DNA of 62,474 bases from Brevibacterium senegalense (lineage in GTDB: Bacteria; Actinomycetota; Actinomycetes; Actinomycetales; Brevibacteriaceae). Every line of letters starts with the position of its first letter. Positions within the stretch are counted from its first letter, which is position 1. The notes beneath the pieces are model-generated. The model had not been told where the DNA came from. It worked only from the letters and a program-made list of their open reading frames with translations, and searched no databases. The stretch lies in assembly GCF_000285835.1 (NCBI RefSeq), contig NZ_HE978608.1:5000-67473 (forward strand), written 5' to 3'. A program made the translations under genes and the position numbers. Shown one piece after another: positions 42,766 through 51,757 of this stretch.

Positions 42766-43305
42766 ATGACTGTTTCGACTGGCAAGGCCATCCTGCACAC
42801 CAACAAGGGCGACATCACGATCGAGCTCTTCGGGCACCACGCGCCCAAGACGGTCGCGAACTTCACGGGTCTCGCGAAGGGCGAGAAGGAGTTCGTGGAT
42901 GAGAAGACCGGTGAGAAGAAGACGCAGCCGTACTTCGACGGCCTGGGCTTCCACCGCATCATCAAGGAGTTCATGATCCAGGGCGGTTGCCCGCTGGGCA
43001 CCGGCACCGGCGGCCCCGGCTACACCTTCGACGACGAGATCCACCCGGAGCTCCAGTTCGACCGCCCCTACCTGCTGGCGATGGCGAACGCCGGAACGCG
43101 CGGCGGCAAGGGCACCAACGGTTCGCAGTTCTTCATCTCGACGATCCCCACCCCGTGGCTCAACGGCAAGCACACGATCTTCGGCGAGGTCGTCGACGAG
43201 GACTCGAAGAAGGTCGTCGACGCGATCGAGGCCGTCCCCACCGGCGCGATGGACCGCCCCAAGGAGCCCGTCGTCATGGAGTCCGTGGAGATCATCGAGG
43301 CGTGA
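42766..43305 (+). CDS. ppiA: Peptidyl-prolyl cis-trans isomerase, cyclophilin type
   Basis: A 179-residue cytosolic cyclophilin. Core sequences: [57 protein letters not shown] (catalytic Arg in FHRII), [23 protein letters not shown], and [11 protein letters not shown], where many cyclophilins have Trp at the LNGKH position. ATG 42766 is chosen: AACAAT at 42753-42758 is a fitting -10, so the mRNA is probably leaderless; ATG 42757 would add three residues. The rhomboid gene overlaps its stop. This is the first gene of the conserved origin-proximal cluster in this window. Confidence 0.92.
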   Translation: MTVSTGKAILHTNKGDITIELFGHHAPKTVANFTGLAKGEKEFVDEKTGEKKTQPYFDGLGFHRIIKEFMIQGGCPLGTGTGGPGYTFDDEIHPELQFDRPYLLAMANAGTRGGKGTNGSQFFISTIPTPWLNGKHTIFGEVVDEDSKKVVDAIEAVPTGAMDRPKEPVVMESVEIIEA

Positions 43306-43994
43306 CACCGCCCTCCCCGCCTCCCGCCGGACGCCGCATCCCCGGGCTGCTGGCGGGAGTGCCCGTCACACAGGCCATCGTCATCGCGACGGTGGCCTGT
43401 TGGCTTGTCGACCTCATCCCCGGCCTGGAGCTGGGGCGCCTCCTGGGCTTCACACCGTTCCTGGCCGCCGTCGAACCCTGGCGCGCACTCACCGTCATGC
43501 TCGTCCACGCGGACGTCATGCACCTGCTCTTCAACATGATCGGAGTCCTGCTGTTCGGCGGCTTCGTCGAGCGGGCGCTGGGCCACGCCCGGTACCTCCT
43601 GGTCTACGTGCTGTCCGGACTGGGCGGATCCGCGGCGGTGCTGCTGCTGTCCGCACCGTTCGATCCCAGTTGGAACACGCTGCACGTGGGTGCCTCGGGC
43701 GCGCTGTTCGGTCTTCTGGGTGTCGTCCTCACGCCCACCCGGGCCCTCGACCGGAACTGGGGCGGTGCGGCCGTGTTCCTCGTCATCAACGTGATCTACG
43801 GCTTCGTGGCCCCGGGCATCTCGTGGGAGTCCCACGCGGGCGGTCTGGTCGTGGGCTTCGCCCTGGGATGTGCGGCCCTGCTGCCGGGCCTGCGGTCGCG
43901 GCTCTGGTTCTGGATCGCCGCCGGCATCCTCGTCGCGACGATGGTCCTGGCAGCGATGCCGGGGCTGCGGGCATCCGCGCTCATGGCGGGATGA
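43302..43994 (+). CDS. Rhomboid-family intramembrane serine protease
   Basis: A 230-residue protein with six to seven membrane helices. Catalytic S132 lies in [13 protein letters not shown] and H178 in [16 protein letters not shown]; the oxyanion helpers are in [14 protein letters not shown] (H74, N78). It cleaves within or next to membrane helices. GTG 43302 overlaps the ppiA stop by four bases, so the two are coupled, the arrangement found in many actinobacteria. Confidence 0.9.
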   Translation: MTPPSPPPAGRRIPGLLAGVPVTQAIVIATVACWLVDLIPGLELGRLLGFTPFLAAVEPWRALTVMLVHADVMHLLFNMIGVLLFGGFVERALGHARYLLVYVLSGLGGSAAVLLLSAPFDPSWNTLHVGASGALFGLLGVVLTPTRALDRNWGGAAVFLVINVIYGFVAPGISWESHAGGLVVGFALGCAALLPGLRSRLWFWIAAGILVATMVLAAMPGLRASALMAG

Positions 43995-44092
43995 CAACGC
44001 CCGCGGCTGGCTGACCCGCCTGCCATGACCGGGGTTCACGTCCCCTATCGTGTGCGCTGAGGAGCCGCCCTCGCACCGATGAAGGAGTACCG

Positions 44093-45277
44093 ATGACGCA
44101 CGACGCGCCCGCAGTCCCCAGCGCCTCCCGGACCGCGCAGGACTATCCGGTCAGCGCCATCCGGACGGTCTCGGAACGGGCCGCTGTGATCGACGGAGTT
44201 GCGATCCTGACGCTGGGCGAACCGGACTTCGACACCCCTCCCCACGTCATCGAGGCGGCGATCGAGTCGATGCGCGCGGGTGAGACCCGCTACACCCCCA
44301 ACGCGGGGATCCCGGAGCTGCGCGAGGCCATCGCACAGGTCTACACGCAGCGGTGGGGTCGCGAGGTCGGACCGGAAAACGTTGTGGTGACCGTGGGCGG
44401 GCAGGAGGGGATGTTCCTCGCGCTGCGCACCGCGGTGGATGCGGGCGACGACGTGCTCGTGACGGACCCCGCGTACGCGAACTACAAGGGGCAGATCCAC
44501 CTCATGGGTGCGAACGCCGTCGACGTGCCGCTCACGGAGGACAACGGCTTCATCGTGACCGCCGCGCAGGTGGAGGACGCGCTGACGCCCCGCACCCGGG
44601 CCCTCATGCTCAACTCGCCGGCCAACCCGCTGGGCGCGGTCGTGCCGGAGGAGGAGCTGGTCGCGATCGCGGAGCTCGCCCGGAAGCACGACTTCATCGT
44701 CATCTCCGACGAGGTCTACGAGCACATCGTCCACGACGGGGTCCGCCACGTCTCGATCGCACAGGCGGTCCCGGACTTCCAGCACGTCCTCATGGTGGGC
44801 TCGCTGTCGAAGTCGTACGCGATGACCGGCTGGCGGGTGGGCTATATCATCGGGCCGGAGCACCTGCTGGCGACGACGATCGTCATGAAGGAGGGCGTCA
44901 CCTCCTGTTCGCCCGCGTTCGTGCAGAAGGCGGCGGTCGCCGCACTGACCGGACCGCAGGATGCGCTCACGGCGATGATCGCCACCTACCGCTCGCGCAG
45001 GGACCTCATCGTCGACGGCCTCTCCGCGATCCCGGGCGTCACGTGCACGGGGGCGGACGGTGCGTTCTACGTGTTCGCGGACATCAGCGCCTCAGGACTC
45101 ACGAGCGATGCGTTCGTGGAGCGGCTGCTGGTCGACCATCGGGTCGCGGTGATACCGGGGACCGCCTTCGGGGCGCACGGCGAGGGCTTCGTCCGGCTGT
45201 CCTACGCGGCGGACGAGGAGACGATCCGGCGGGGGATCGACGGGATCGCGGAGCTCATGGCGTCTGCGCGCGACTGA
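44093..45277 (+). CDS. Class I/II PLP-dependent aminotransferase
   Basis: A 394-residue enzyme. ILTLGEPDFDTPPHVIEAA, YTPNAGIPELREAIA, VTVGGQEGMFLALRTAVDAGDDVLVTDPAYANYKG, LNSPANPLGAV, VISDEVYEHI and LSKSYAMTGWRVGYI with Schiff-base K240 match the aspartate/aromatic aminotransferase Ib group. Likely substrates are aspartate, alanine or aromatic amino acids with 2-oxoglutarate. GAAGGAG lies a few bases before the ATG. It is inserted between rhomboid and crgA, which are usually close together in actinobacteria. Confidence 0.88.
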   Translation: MTHDAPAVPSASRTAQDYPVSAIRTVSERAAVIDGVAILTLGEPDFDTPPHVIEAAIESMRAGETRYTPNAGIPELREAIAQVYTQRWGREVGPENVVVTVGGQEGMFLALRTAVDAGDDVLVTDPAYANYKGQIHLMGANAVDVPLTEDNGFIVTAAQVEDALTPRTRALMLNSPANPLGAVVPEEELVAIAELARKHDFIVISDEVYEHIVHDGVRHVSIAQAVPDFQHVLMVGSLSKSYAMTGWRVGYIIGPEHLLATTIVMKEGVTSCSPAFVQKAAVAALTGPQDALTAMIATYRSRRDLIVDGLSAIPGVTCTGADGAFYVFADISASGLTSDAFVERLLVDHRVAVIPGTAFGAHGEGFVRLSYAADEETIRRGIDGIAELMASARD

Positions 45278-45380
45278 GTCGCCGGACGCGACCGGGCCTC
45301 CGTGCGCGACCGGGTCTTCACACGATCGATCGCTGCGCTGAGGGGTGCACTGATCGACTCTGCGCTACGGCGCAGGCAGG

Positions 45381-45502
45381 TTGTCCCCAGCGTTGTCCAC
45401 AGCCGTGGATAGAACGACAACGATGTGATTCCGCTGGTCACGAAGGTATTTCGAAGAGCGGAATCCTGCGATGTGCGGACATCCGGTCAGGTGTGTGGAT
45501 AC
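45381..45502. other. Cluster of DnaA-box-like 9-mers
   Basis: Within 122 bases lie TTGTCCCCA (45381), TTGTCCACA (45393, the actinobacterial consensus), CTATCCACG on the minus strand (about 45405) and GTATCCACA on the minus strand (45494-45502). The local sequence is less GC-rich than its flanks. It may titrate DnaA or belong to an origin-proximal control region; it is not long enough to call oriC. Confidence 0.4.
45427..45465. terminator. Structured hairpin between aminotransferase and YczE-type genes
   Basis: GATTCCGCT and AGCGGAATC form a 9-bp outer stem; inside, CGAA and TTCG pair around GGTAT. The two flanking genes converge, so this may be a bidirectional terminator. A smaller stem (CTGCGC, TACG, GCGCAG) is at 45360-45375. 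Confidence 0.5.
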
Positions 45503-46156
45503 TCAACTCCCCTTGCGCGGGGTGTTGGGGCCCAGCAGCCGGGCCGCCAGTCCCAGGAAGTACTGCGTGATGTAGCCGATCCCCAGCGCGAACACGATCG
45601 TGCCCACGCCGAACGTGCCGCCCAGCACCACGCCCACGATGAGCACGCTGATCTCCACGATGAGGCGCATCGCCCAGACGGGCCGGCCGGTGCGCTCGAC
45701 GAGGCCTGTCATGAGGCCGTCGCGCGGGCCCGGTCCGAAGCTGGGGATGATGTAGAGGACCGTCGCGATGCCGTTGAGTACGATCCCGCACACCAGCAGG
45801 ATGATCCGCACCGCCATCGAGTCCTGGTCCGGGACGACCGCCATCGTGAGGTCCATGAAGACGCCCACGAGGATCGCGTTCGACACGGTGCCCAGTCCGG
45901 GGCGCTGCCGCAGCGGGATCCACAGCAGCAGGATGAGGAACGACACGATGATCGCGACGACCCCCACGGAGATGGGGATGCCGATCGCATCCAGTCGCAG
46001 TGCGGCGCCCTCGTGGAGGACGTCCCACGGGAAGTTGCCCAGGCGCGACTCGATGACGAGCCCCGCGGACATGCCGAAGAGGAAGAGCCCGCCGTAGAGG
46101 CTGAGGAGCCGGATCCAGAGGGGGTGCCCGCCCAGCAGCTTGAAGTCCGCTGCCAT
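45503..46156 (-). CDS. YczE/YitT-type membrane protein
   Basis: A 217-residue protein with five to six membrane helices. LWIRLLSLYGGLFLFGMSAGLVIESRLGNFPWDVLHEG and the loop IIPSFGPGPRDGLMTGL are typical of the YczE family (COG2364), whose biochemical role is unknown; B. subtilis YczE is needed for surfactin synthesis. It is the downstream neighbour of crgA on the same strand (46-base gap). Confidence 0.82.
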   Translation of the reverse strand: MAADFKLLGGHPLWIRLLSLYGGLFLFGMSAGLVIESRLGNFPWDVLHEGAALRLDAIGIPISVGVVAIIVSFLILLLWIPLRQRPGLGTVSNAILVGVFMDLTMAVVPDQDSMAVRIILLVCGIVLNGIATVLYIIPSFGPGPRDGLMTGLVERTGRPVWAMRLIVEISVLIVGVVLGGTFGVGTIVFALGIGYITQYFLGLAARLLGPNTPRKGS

Positions 46157-46202
46157 CGTCAGCCGCGCCGTGGTGTCGCGGAGTCGGCGACCGGCAGGCG
46201 CG

Positions 46203-46904
46203 TCACCGCCATCTGGTCGACATCACGAGACCCGCGACGAGGATCGCGAAGCCCACACCCAGGTTCCAGTAGCCCCACGCCTCGACGGGCAGCGAGCCGC
46301 TGGACAGGTAGAAGGTCACCAGCCACGCCAGCCCCACCAGCAGGACCGTCACCATGGTGGGGACGAACCAGCGGCCGTTGGGCTTGATGGTCTGAGCGCC
46401 GGGCGTGCTCGTGTATGACGCGGTCTTGCGCGTCGAGGCGCGCTTCGCGGGATTGCCGGACTTCGCGTCCTTCTTCGAGGAGCCCTTCGCGCTGTCCTTC
46501 GTCGAGGAGTCGGTCGAGTCCGCGGCCTTCCGATTGCGGCCCGCGGGCTTCTTCGCGGCGGCGGTGTCCTTGCCCTTCGCGGAGGACTTCGCAGAGTCCT
46601 TCGACGTCGAGGAGTCCTTTTTCGCGGGGTCCTTCGTGGGGGCCGCGGCCGCCGCGGCGGAGTCCTCGTCGGTGCCATCGGAGCCTGTTGCGTCGTCGAC
46701 GATCAGCTCGTCCTCGTCCAGCACGACGTCCTCCACATCGGAGGTGCCGTCGGAGACCACGGTGACGTCGACCTCGGCGGCGGTGTCCGCATCCACAGCA
46801 TCCGTCCCGACGGCGTCGTCCTGGGCGTCCGTGACGGGGGAGTCCGGCTGTGCGTCGGCCGCGTCGGTCTGGCGCGTCCGGTTCGTGCGATTCGGCTTGG
46901 CCAC
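46203..46904 (-). CDS. crgA: Cell-division protein CrgA with a long N-terminal extension
   Basis: A 233-residue protein whose last 90 residues are CrgA: KPNGRWFVPTMVTVLLVGLAWLVTFYLSS (first helix) and VEAWGYWNLGVGFAILVAGLVMSTRWR (second helix). CrgA recruits septum and wall proteins to FtsZ. Ordinary CrgA has 80-95 residues; here about 140 extra N-terminal residues form first an acidic stretch (VVLDEDELIVDD) and then a Lys/Ser/Ala-rich stretch (KKDSSTSKDSAKSSAKGKD). The extension is cytosolic by topology and looks disordered. It is divergent from the sortase gene, as in other actinobacteria. Confidence 0.88.
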   Translation of the reverse strand: MAKPNRTNRTRQTDAADAQPDSPVTDAQDDAVGTDAVDADTAAEVDVTVVSDGTSDVEDVVLDEDELIVDDATGSDGTDEDSAAAAAAPTKDPAKKDSSTSKDSAKSSAKGKDTAAAKKPAGRNRKAADSTDSSTKDSAKGSSKKDAKSGNPAKRASTRKTASYTSTPGAQTIKPNGRWFVPTMVTVLLVGLAWLVTFYLSSGSLPVEAWGYWNLGVGFAILVAGLVMSTRWR

Positions 46905-47136
46905 GTCTCTCCTCGGGCGGTCGGCTGCAGTCCGACCGTAGTGCTGTCGCAGGTTCTGCTGTGCCAGAGCACGGCTCTGAGCGATGATCAGGGGTCAGTC
47001 TAGTCTTCCCGGGTGCCGACTGCGCACAGGCGCGTACGTGAGCGTCTATCATGAGCGAGGTGCCGCCGCGTGCAGGACAGCGCGGGCAGGCGGCCCGGAG
47101 CATCGCCGTGCAGGGAGAGACGCTGGAGGGACGACG

Positions 47137-48417
47137 GTGGACCAGCCGATGACGAGGCGCGAACGCCGCGAACGCGAGCGCGCCGCCGAGGCTGCCGCGC
47201 GCGCCCAGTCAGGTGGCTCCGAGGGCGCGGGACCGCGCTCCGGCGCACCGCAGCAGGGGCAGGCGCCGCAGCACTCGCAGTCGGACTGGCACGCACCGGC
47301 GCGGCCGGCTCAGGCGTCCCAGCCTTCCCAAGCCGCGCAGCAGCAGAGCGCGTGGAACTCCCAGCCGCAGCAGCCGCAGTCCGCCGCGTCCCGGCCTGTC
47401 ATCCGACCGGCGTCGCGGACGCAGTCGCGCGTGGGCTCGGGTCCCAGCCACCAGCCGTCCCACACGCAGCAGACCGGCGCGCAGTCCGCCGGCGCGTACC
47501 CGGCATCCGGGCGGCAGACGTTCCTCAGCCCGCCCGCGGACTCCCCGGCCCACTCCCAGCCCGGCGCGGGGGCGACGCAGGCGATGCCGGTGACGACGGC
47601 CTCGGCGGCGGCTGCCGGGACTGCCACGGCCGGCCGGGGCGGCGGCGGTGCCAAGCGGACGAACCGGAAGCGGCAGACCGAGTACGAGCCGCTGGGACCG
47701 GTCCGCGGGACCATCCGCGCGTTCGGCGAGCTGTGCATCACCGCCGGCCTCATCCTCATCCTCTTCGTCGTCTGGCAGCTGTGGTGGACGGACATCGCGG
47801 CGAACAAGGACAACGAGGTGCTGGCGGACCAGCTCATCACGGAATGGCAGGACAACCCCGCCAACGAGCTGCCCGACGACCCGGACACCCCGTACGTGGC
47901 GGAGCCGGTCGACGAGAACACCGGCTTCGGCATCATGTATGTGCCGCGGTTCGGGGAGGACTACTACCGGACGGTGGCCGAAGGCGTCTCGATGGAGCCC
48001 GTCCTCAACCGGATGGGCGTGGGCCGGTACCCCAGCTCCGCGATGCCGGGCGAGGTGGGCAACTTCGCGATCGCCGGCCACCGCGTCACGTACGGCAAGC
48101 CGCTCAACCAGATCCACCAGCTGCGGCCGGGGGACGAGATCGTCGTGCAGACGAACGACGGCTTCTACACGTACACGTTCCGCAACTTCGAGATCGTGCT
48201 GCCGGATGCCACCGATGTCCTCGCCGCCGTGCCCACCCTGCCGGACTACAAGGGCAAGGACCGCATCATGACGCTCACCGCGTGCAACCCGATGTTCTCC
48301 GCCCGCGAGCGCTACGTCGCCTACGCGGAGCTCACTGACTGGACGCCCGCCGGCGACGAGGCGCCCGCGGCGATCGCGGACACGTCCGCCTACGAGACGG
48401 TGGGAGGTCAGGCCTGA
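47137..48417 (+). CDS. Class E sortase with a disordered N-terminal region
   Basis: A 426-residue membrane enzyme. Residues 1-175 are a charged start (TRRERRERERAAEAAAR) and a Gln/Ser/Pro-rich segment; a membrane helix follows (LCITAGLILILFVVWQLWW), then the sortase barrel: FGIMYVPRFGEDY, AIAGHRVTYG with H315, TLTACNP with nucleophile C383 and ARERYV with the catalytic Arg near R392. Class E enzymes in high-GC actinobacteria prefer LAxTG-type signals and attach surface proteins to the wall. GTG 47137 is chosen because GGAGGG lies about 7 bases upstream. The small membrane protein and trpG follow with overlaps. Confidence 0.88.
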   Translation: MDQPMTRRERRERERAAEAAARAQSGGSEGAGPRSGAPQQGQAPQHSQSDWHAPARPAQASQPSQAAQQQSAWNSQPQQPQSAASRPVIRPASRTQSRVGSGPSHQPSHTQQTGAQSAGAYPASGRQTFLSPPADSPAHSQPGAGATQAMPVTTASAAAAGTATAGRGGGGAKRTNRKRQTEYEPLGPVRGTIRAFGELCITAGLILILFVVWQLWWTDIAANKDNEVLADQLITEWQDNPANELPDDPDTPYVAEPVDENTGFGIMYVPRFGEDYYRTVAEGVSMEPVLNRMGVGRYPSSAMPGEVGNFAIAGHRVTYGKPLNQIHQLRPGDEIVVQTNDGFYTYTFRNFEIVLPDATDVLAAVPTLPDYKGKDRIMTLTACNPMFSARERYVAYAELTDWTPAGDEAPAAIADTSAYETVGGQA

Positions 48418-48581
48418 TGTACGCACTGCTGTGGCGGGCCCTGCCGGGGAACTGGTTCGTGAAGCTGCTCATCTGCCTCGTGCTCATCGCGGCGGCGGTC
48501 TACGTGCTCATGGAGTACGTGTTCCCCGTCATCGCGCCCCACATGCCGTTCAACGACGCGACGATCGAGGAGGGCGGCTGA
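48417..48581 (+). CDS. Small membrane protein between sortase and trpG
   Basis: A 54-residue protein starting MYALLWRALPGNWFVKLL, with one membrane helix (LICLVLIAAAVYVLMEYVF) and a short acidic end (NDATIEEGG). Its ATG shares a base with the sortase stop and its stop overlaps the trpG ATG, so it is tightly coupled to both. Similar small proteins occupy this position in other actinobacteria; the function is unknown. Confidence 0.82.
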   Translation: MYALLWRALPGNWFVKLLICLVLIAAAVYVLMEYVFPVIAPHMPFNDATIEEGG

Positions 48582-49228
48582 TGCCTGCGCGGATCCTCGT
48601 CATCGACAACTACGACAGCTTCGTCTACACGCTGGTCAGCTACGTCGAGGAGCTGGGTGCCACGACGACGGTCGTCCGGAACGATGCGGTCACCGACGCC
48701 GAGGCCGTGGCTTTGCTGGCAGAGCACGACGGGGTCCTGCTGTCGCCGGGTCCGGGGGTGCCGGCGGACTCCGGTGTGTGCCCCGCGCTCATCCGGGCGG
48801 CGGTGGAGACGGACACCGCGCTGTTCGGTGTGTGCCTGGGGCACCAGGCGCTGGGCGAGGTGTTCGGGGCGACGGTGTCGCACTCGCCGGTCCTCATGCA
48901 CGGGAAGACCTCGCTCGTGGAGCATGAGGGGGCCGGCGTCTTCGCCGGCTGCCGCAGCCCGCTCACCGCGACCCGGTATCACTCGCTGGCGATCGTCGAC
49001 GACACGATCGACACGGACGTCTTCGAGGTGACCGCGCAGACCCAGGACGGGATCGTCATGGGCATCCAGCACCGCTCAGCACCCGTGGCCGGCGTGCAGT
49101 TCCACCCGGAGTCCGTCCTCACCCAGGACGGCTACCTCATGGTGGGCAATTTCCTGGCCATGGCGGGCATGCCCGAGGCCGTCGAGGCCGCTCGCGGTCG
49201 CACCCCGGTGGTCTCCGCCCAGGTGTGA
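48581..49228 (+). CDS. trpG: Glutamine amidotransferase, anthranilate/aminodeoxychorismate synthase component II
   Basis: A 215-residue class I amidotransferase. RILVIDNYDSFVYTLVSYVEELG, LLSPGPGVPADSG, LFGVCLGHQAL with nucleophile C85 and VAGVQFHPESVLTQDG with the catalytic His-Glu identify TrpG/PabA. It supplies ammonia to a chorismate-using partner for tryptophan or folate synthesis; the partner gene is not in the window. Its place beside the sortase and near pknB is the standard actinobacterial arrangement. ATG 48581 shares one base with the preceding stop. Confidence 0.9.
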   Translation: MPARILVIDNYDSFVYTLVSYVEELGATTTVVRNDAVTDAEAVALLAEHDGVLLSPGPGVPADSGVCPALIRAAVETDTALFGVCLGHQALGEVFGATVSHSPVLMHGKTSLVEHEGAGVFAGCRSPLTATRYHSLAIVDDTIDTDVFEVTAQTQDGIVMGIQHRSAPVAGVQFHPESVLTQDGYLMVGNFLAMAGMPEAVEAARGRTPVVSAQV

Positions 49229-49381
49229 GGGGACGGGGCGCTGGGCCAGCACCGGTCATTCCACCCCCAGATCGCGACACGCCGAGTGCGTGTTCGGCGG
49301 GACCCGGCGGGCCGGTGCCCGTCGAACATCGAGGTGGGGCCTCGGTGATGATCGGTCGGCATCTTCAGCGGGGTTCTTGAC

Positions 49382-49398
49382 CTTGACACTGTGTGAAG
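49382..49398. promoter_or_regulatory. MerR-type operator upstream of the merR gene
   Basis: CTTGACACTGTGTGAAG is an inverted repeat (8-base arms, one mismatch, 1-base centre) ending 7 bases before the GTG of the MerR-family gene. MerR proteins bind such repeats in stretched promoters. Autoregulation is inferred. Confidence 0.55.
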
Positions 49399-49405
49399 CG
49401 GTGAG

Positions 49406-50191
49406 GTGGGGATCGACAAGTTGAGCATCGGAGAGATCGCGCACAGCACCGGTGTCTCGCGGCGCATGCTGCGGCACTGGGAGAGCGAGGGACTGCTGAC
49501 GCCGGCGGTCGTCGATCCCGTGACCGGGTATCGGCACTTCCGGGACAGCCAACTCGGGCGCGTGCGGGCCATCGCGGAACTGCGCGCACTGGGGTTCGGC
49601 CTGGCAGAGATCGGGCGACTGCTCGATCCGCAGATCGAGCAACCCACGCTGGAATCGCTTCTGGCACGTCAGGTGGATGTCCTCGAGCGGGAGATCTCCG
49701 AGGCCTCGACACGTCTGGTCCACGTCCAGCGCCGGCTGGACACCATCAGAAGCAAGACTGTGGAGATCATCATGAATCTGTCCCTCACCACCCTGCCCCG
49801 CCTGGAACTCCAGGGGCTCCGCACCACTGTCCATGACGAGACTGAGATCGGTCAGGCGGTCAGCGACCTGTGTCGTCGGCTGCCGCAGGCTGACGGAGAT
49901 TTCGTGCTGCTGTACGACGGTACGCACGATGACCGGATCACGGTCTCCGCCGGGACCGTTGCCCGTGCCGAGTCCGAGGCGGTGCCTGCAGAGCTCGAAC
50001 CGATCGTCGCGCCGGAGATCCCGGCGGGCGTCGCGGTCGCGTTCGACGAGCGCCCGGCGAGCATCGCGGACGCCTGGGTCCTCATCGAGACCGAGCTGGA
50101 GAAGCAGGGCCTCACGAGCTTCGGGCTCTACCGGCAGGTCGACGGCCCGACGGGCGTGGTGCTCCAGGCCCCAGTGCGCGAGCGCCGCTGA
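49406..50191 (+). CDS. MerR-family regulator with GyrI-like effector-binding domain
   Basis: A 261-residue regulator. The winged helix is SIGEIAHSTGVSRRMLRHWESEGLLTPAVVDPVTGYRHFRDSQLGRVRAIAELRALGFGLAEI, then a coiled-coil dimerisation helix (VLEREISEASTRLVHVQRRLDTI) and a GyrI/BmrR-type ligand domain (QGLRTTVHDETEIGQAVSDL, then ELEKQGLTSFGLYRQVDG). Such BmrR relatives respond to drugs or lipophilic compounds. GTG 49406 gives the longest form; TTG 49421 with AGGTGGGG upstream would fit the usual MerR N-terminus better. No efflux gene is adjacent. Confidence 0.85.
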   Translation: MGIDKLSIGEIAHSTGVSRRMLRHWESEGLLTPAVVDPVTGYRHFRDSQLGRVRAIAELRALGFGLAEIGRLLDPQIEQPTLESLLARQVDVLEREISEASTRLVHVQRRLDTIRSKTVEIIMNLSLTTLPRLELQGLRTTVHDETEIGQAVSDLCRRLPQADGDFVLLYDGTHDDRITVSAGTVARAESEAVPAELEPIVAPEIPAGVAVAFDERPASIADAWVLIETELEKQGLTSFGLYRQVDGPTGVVLQAPVRERR

Positions 50192-50300
50192 GCGGATCGC
50201 GGTCGCCGGAGGGGGCCGGCGCGGATCACCTGTTGAGTGTGGGGATCCTCGCCGGCCTTGTCCAGTCCGCCCCGTCCGGATAGCGTGCCAGGTACCACGC

Positions 50301-50318
50301 GCTGATCAGGTGATCAGC
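50301..50318. promoter_or_regulatory. Perfect inverted repeat before the acyl-CoA dehydrogenase gene
   Basis: GCTGATCAGGTGATCAGC has 8-base arms and a 2-base centre. It lies 80 bases before the start codon, in a 206-base gap with no gene, and is the likely operator of the acyl-CoA dehydrogenase/phosphotransferase unit. The regulator is unknown. Confidence 0.5.
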
Positions 50319-50397
50319 CGCGCGTGTCCGATGTCCGCTCCGGACGGTCGGACGCACTGGTTCTCAACGACGAGACGCCGGCAGAGGAGCCGCTTCC

Positions 50398-51717
50398 ATG
50401 ACACGTCCGCCGCATACGTTCGCACCCCTGCACGAGATCCCGGAGTACCTCACCGCCTTCCTCTCCGACCTCGACGCGTTCATCGAGGCGCAGATCCGAC
50501 CGCTGGAGCAGCAGGACGACAACATCCGGTTCTTCGACCACCGGCGGGAGGACGCCCGAACGGACTGGGACCGCGGCGGCCTGCCTGACCGGGAGTGGGA
50601 GGAGCTTCTGGCAGAGGCGCGGCGTCGAGCGGATGCCGCGGGGTTCTTCCGCTATCAGCTGCCGGAGCAGTACGGCGGACGAAACGGGTCGATCTACGAC
50701 ATGGCGGTCATCCGCGAGCACCTGGCCGTCCAGGGGCTGGGTCTGCACAACGATCTGCAGAATGAGCACTCCGTCGTGGGCAACAACGTGGGCCTCCTCC
50801 TCATGGTCGAGTACGGGACGCCGGAGCAGCAGGCGGAGTGGATCGAGCCGCTGGCATCTGGCGAGAGGTCGTTCGCGTTCGGGATCACGGAACCGGCGCA
50901 CGGGTCGGACGCCACGCATATGGAGACGACCGCACGGCCGGACGGCGACGACTGGATCATCAACGGGGAGAAGACGTGGAACACGGGCATCCACACGGCG
51001 ACCCACGACCTCGTGTTCGCGCGGACCACCGGTGAGGCCGGCGACGGGGAGGGGATCACGTGCTTCCTCGTCCCCACGGATTCTGCGGGCTTCGAGATCA
51101 AGGAGTTCCTCTGGACGTTCAACATGCCCACGGACCACGCGCACGTGGGGTTCACGGACGTGCGTGTGCCCGGTTCGGCCGTGTTCGGCGAGGTGGGGCG
51201 GGGACTGCAGGTCGTCCAGCATTTCTTCAATGAGAACCGGATCCGCCAGGCGGCCGCGAGTCTGGGCGCCGCGCAGTACTGCATCGACCGGGCGGTCGCC
51301 TACGCGGGTGAGCGCCGTCCGTTCGGAAAGCCGCTGGCCGCGAACCAGGGCATCCAGTTCCCGCTCGTCGAGCTGCAGACCGAGGCCGCGATGCTGCGGG
51401 CGCTCATCCGTCAGACGACGTGGGACATGGACACGAAGGGGGCGTTCTCCGCCTCGCAGCAGGTCTCGATGTGCAACTATCGGGCGAATCGCCTGTGCTG
51501 CGATGCGGCGGATCAGGCGATGCAGGTGTTCGGCGGGCTGGGGTACTCGCGGCACGAGCCCTTCGAGCACATCTACCGCCACCACCGTCGCTACCGGATC
51601 ACCGAGGGTGCGGACGAGATCCAGATGAGGCGGGTCGCCGGCTACATGTTCGGCTTCATGCGGCAGCGCTCGCCGAAGGGTGTCGCGGAGGCGGCAACGG
51701 CAGGGCAGGACGGGTGA
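50398..51717 (+). CDS. Acyl-CoA dehydrogenase
   Basis: A 439-residue FAD enzyme. FAFGITEPAHGSDATHMETTAR (substrate and FAD loop), DDWIINGEKTWNTG, VVQHFFNENRIRQAAASLG and YRITEGADEIQMRRVAGYM (region of the catalytic Glu) are clear. It oxidises an acyl-CoA to the enoyl-CoA. The long N-terminus (FFDHRREDARTDWDRGGLPD) is that of the ACAD10/11-like group often encoded with phosphotransferase-like kinases, as here. GAGGAG lies 9 bases upstream. Chain preference is unknown; 4-hydroxyacyl-CoA metabolism is a reasonable idea for this pairing. Confidence 0.88.
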   Translation: MTRPPHTFAPLHEIPEYLTAFLSDLDAFIEAQIRPLEQQDDNIRFFDHRREDARTDWDRGGLPDREWEELLAEARRRADAAGFFRYQLPEQYGGRNGSIYDMAVIREHLAVQGLGLHNDLQNEHSVVGNNVGLLLMVEYGTPEQQAEWIEPLASGERSFAFGITEPAHGSDATHMETTARPDGDDWIINGEKTWNTGIHTATHDLVFARTTGEAGDGEGITCFLVPTDSAGFEIKEFLWTFNMPTDHAHVGFTDVRVPGSAVFGEVGRGLQVVQHFFNENRIRQAAASLGAAQYCIDRAVAYAGERRPFGKPLAANQGIQFPLVELQTEAAMLRALIRQTTWDMDTKGAFSASQQVSMCNYRANRLCCDAADQAMQVFGGLGYSRHEPFEHIYRHHRRYRITEGADEIQMRRVAGYMFGFMRQRSPKGVAEAATAGQDG

Positions 51718-51757
51718 GTGTTGTGAGCACGAAACCCCTCGCAGACGAGGCGCGGTC

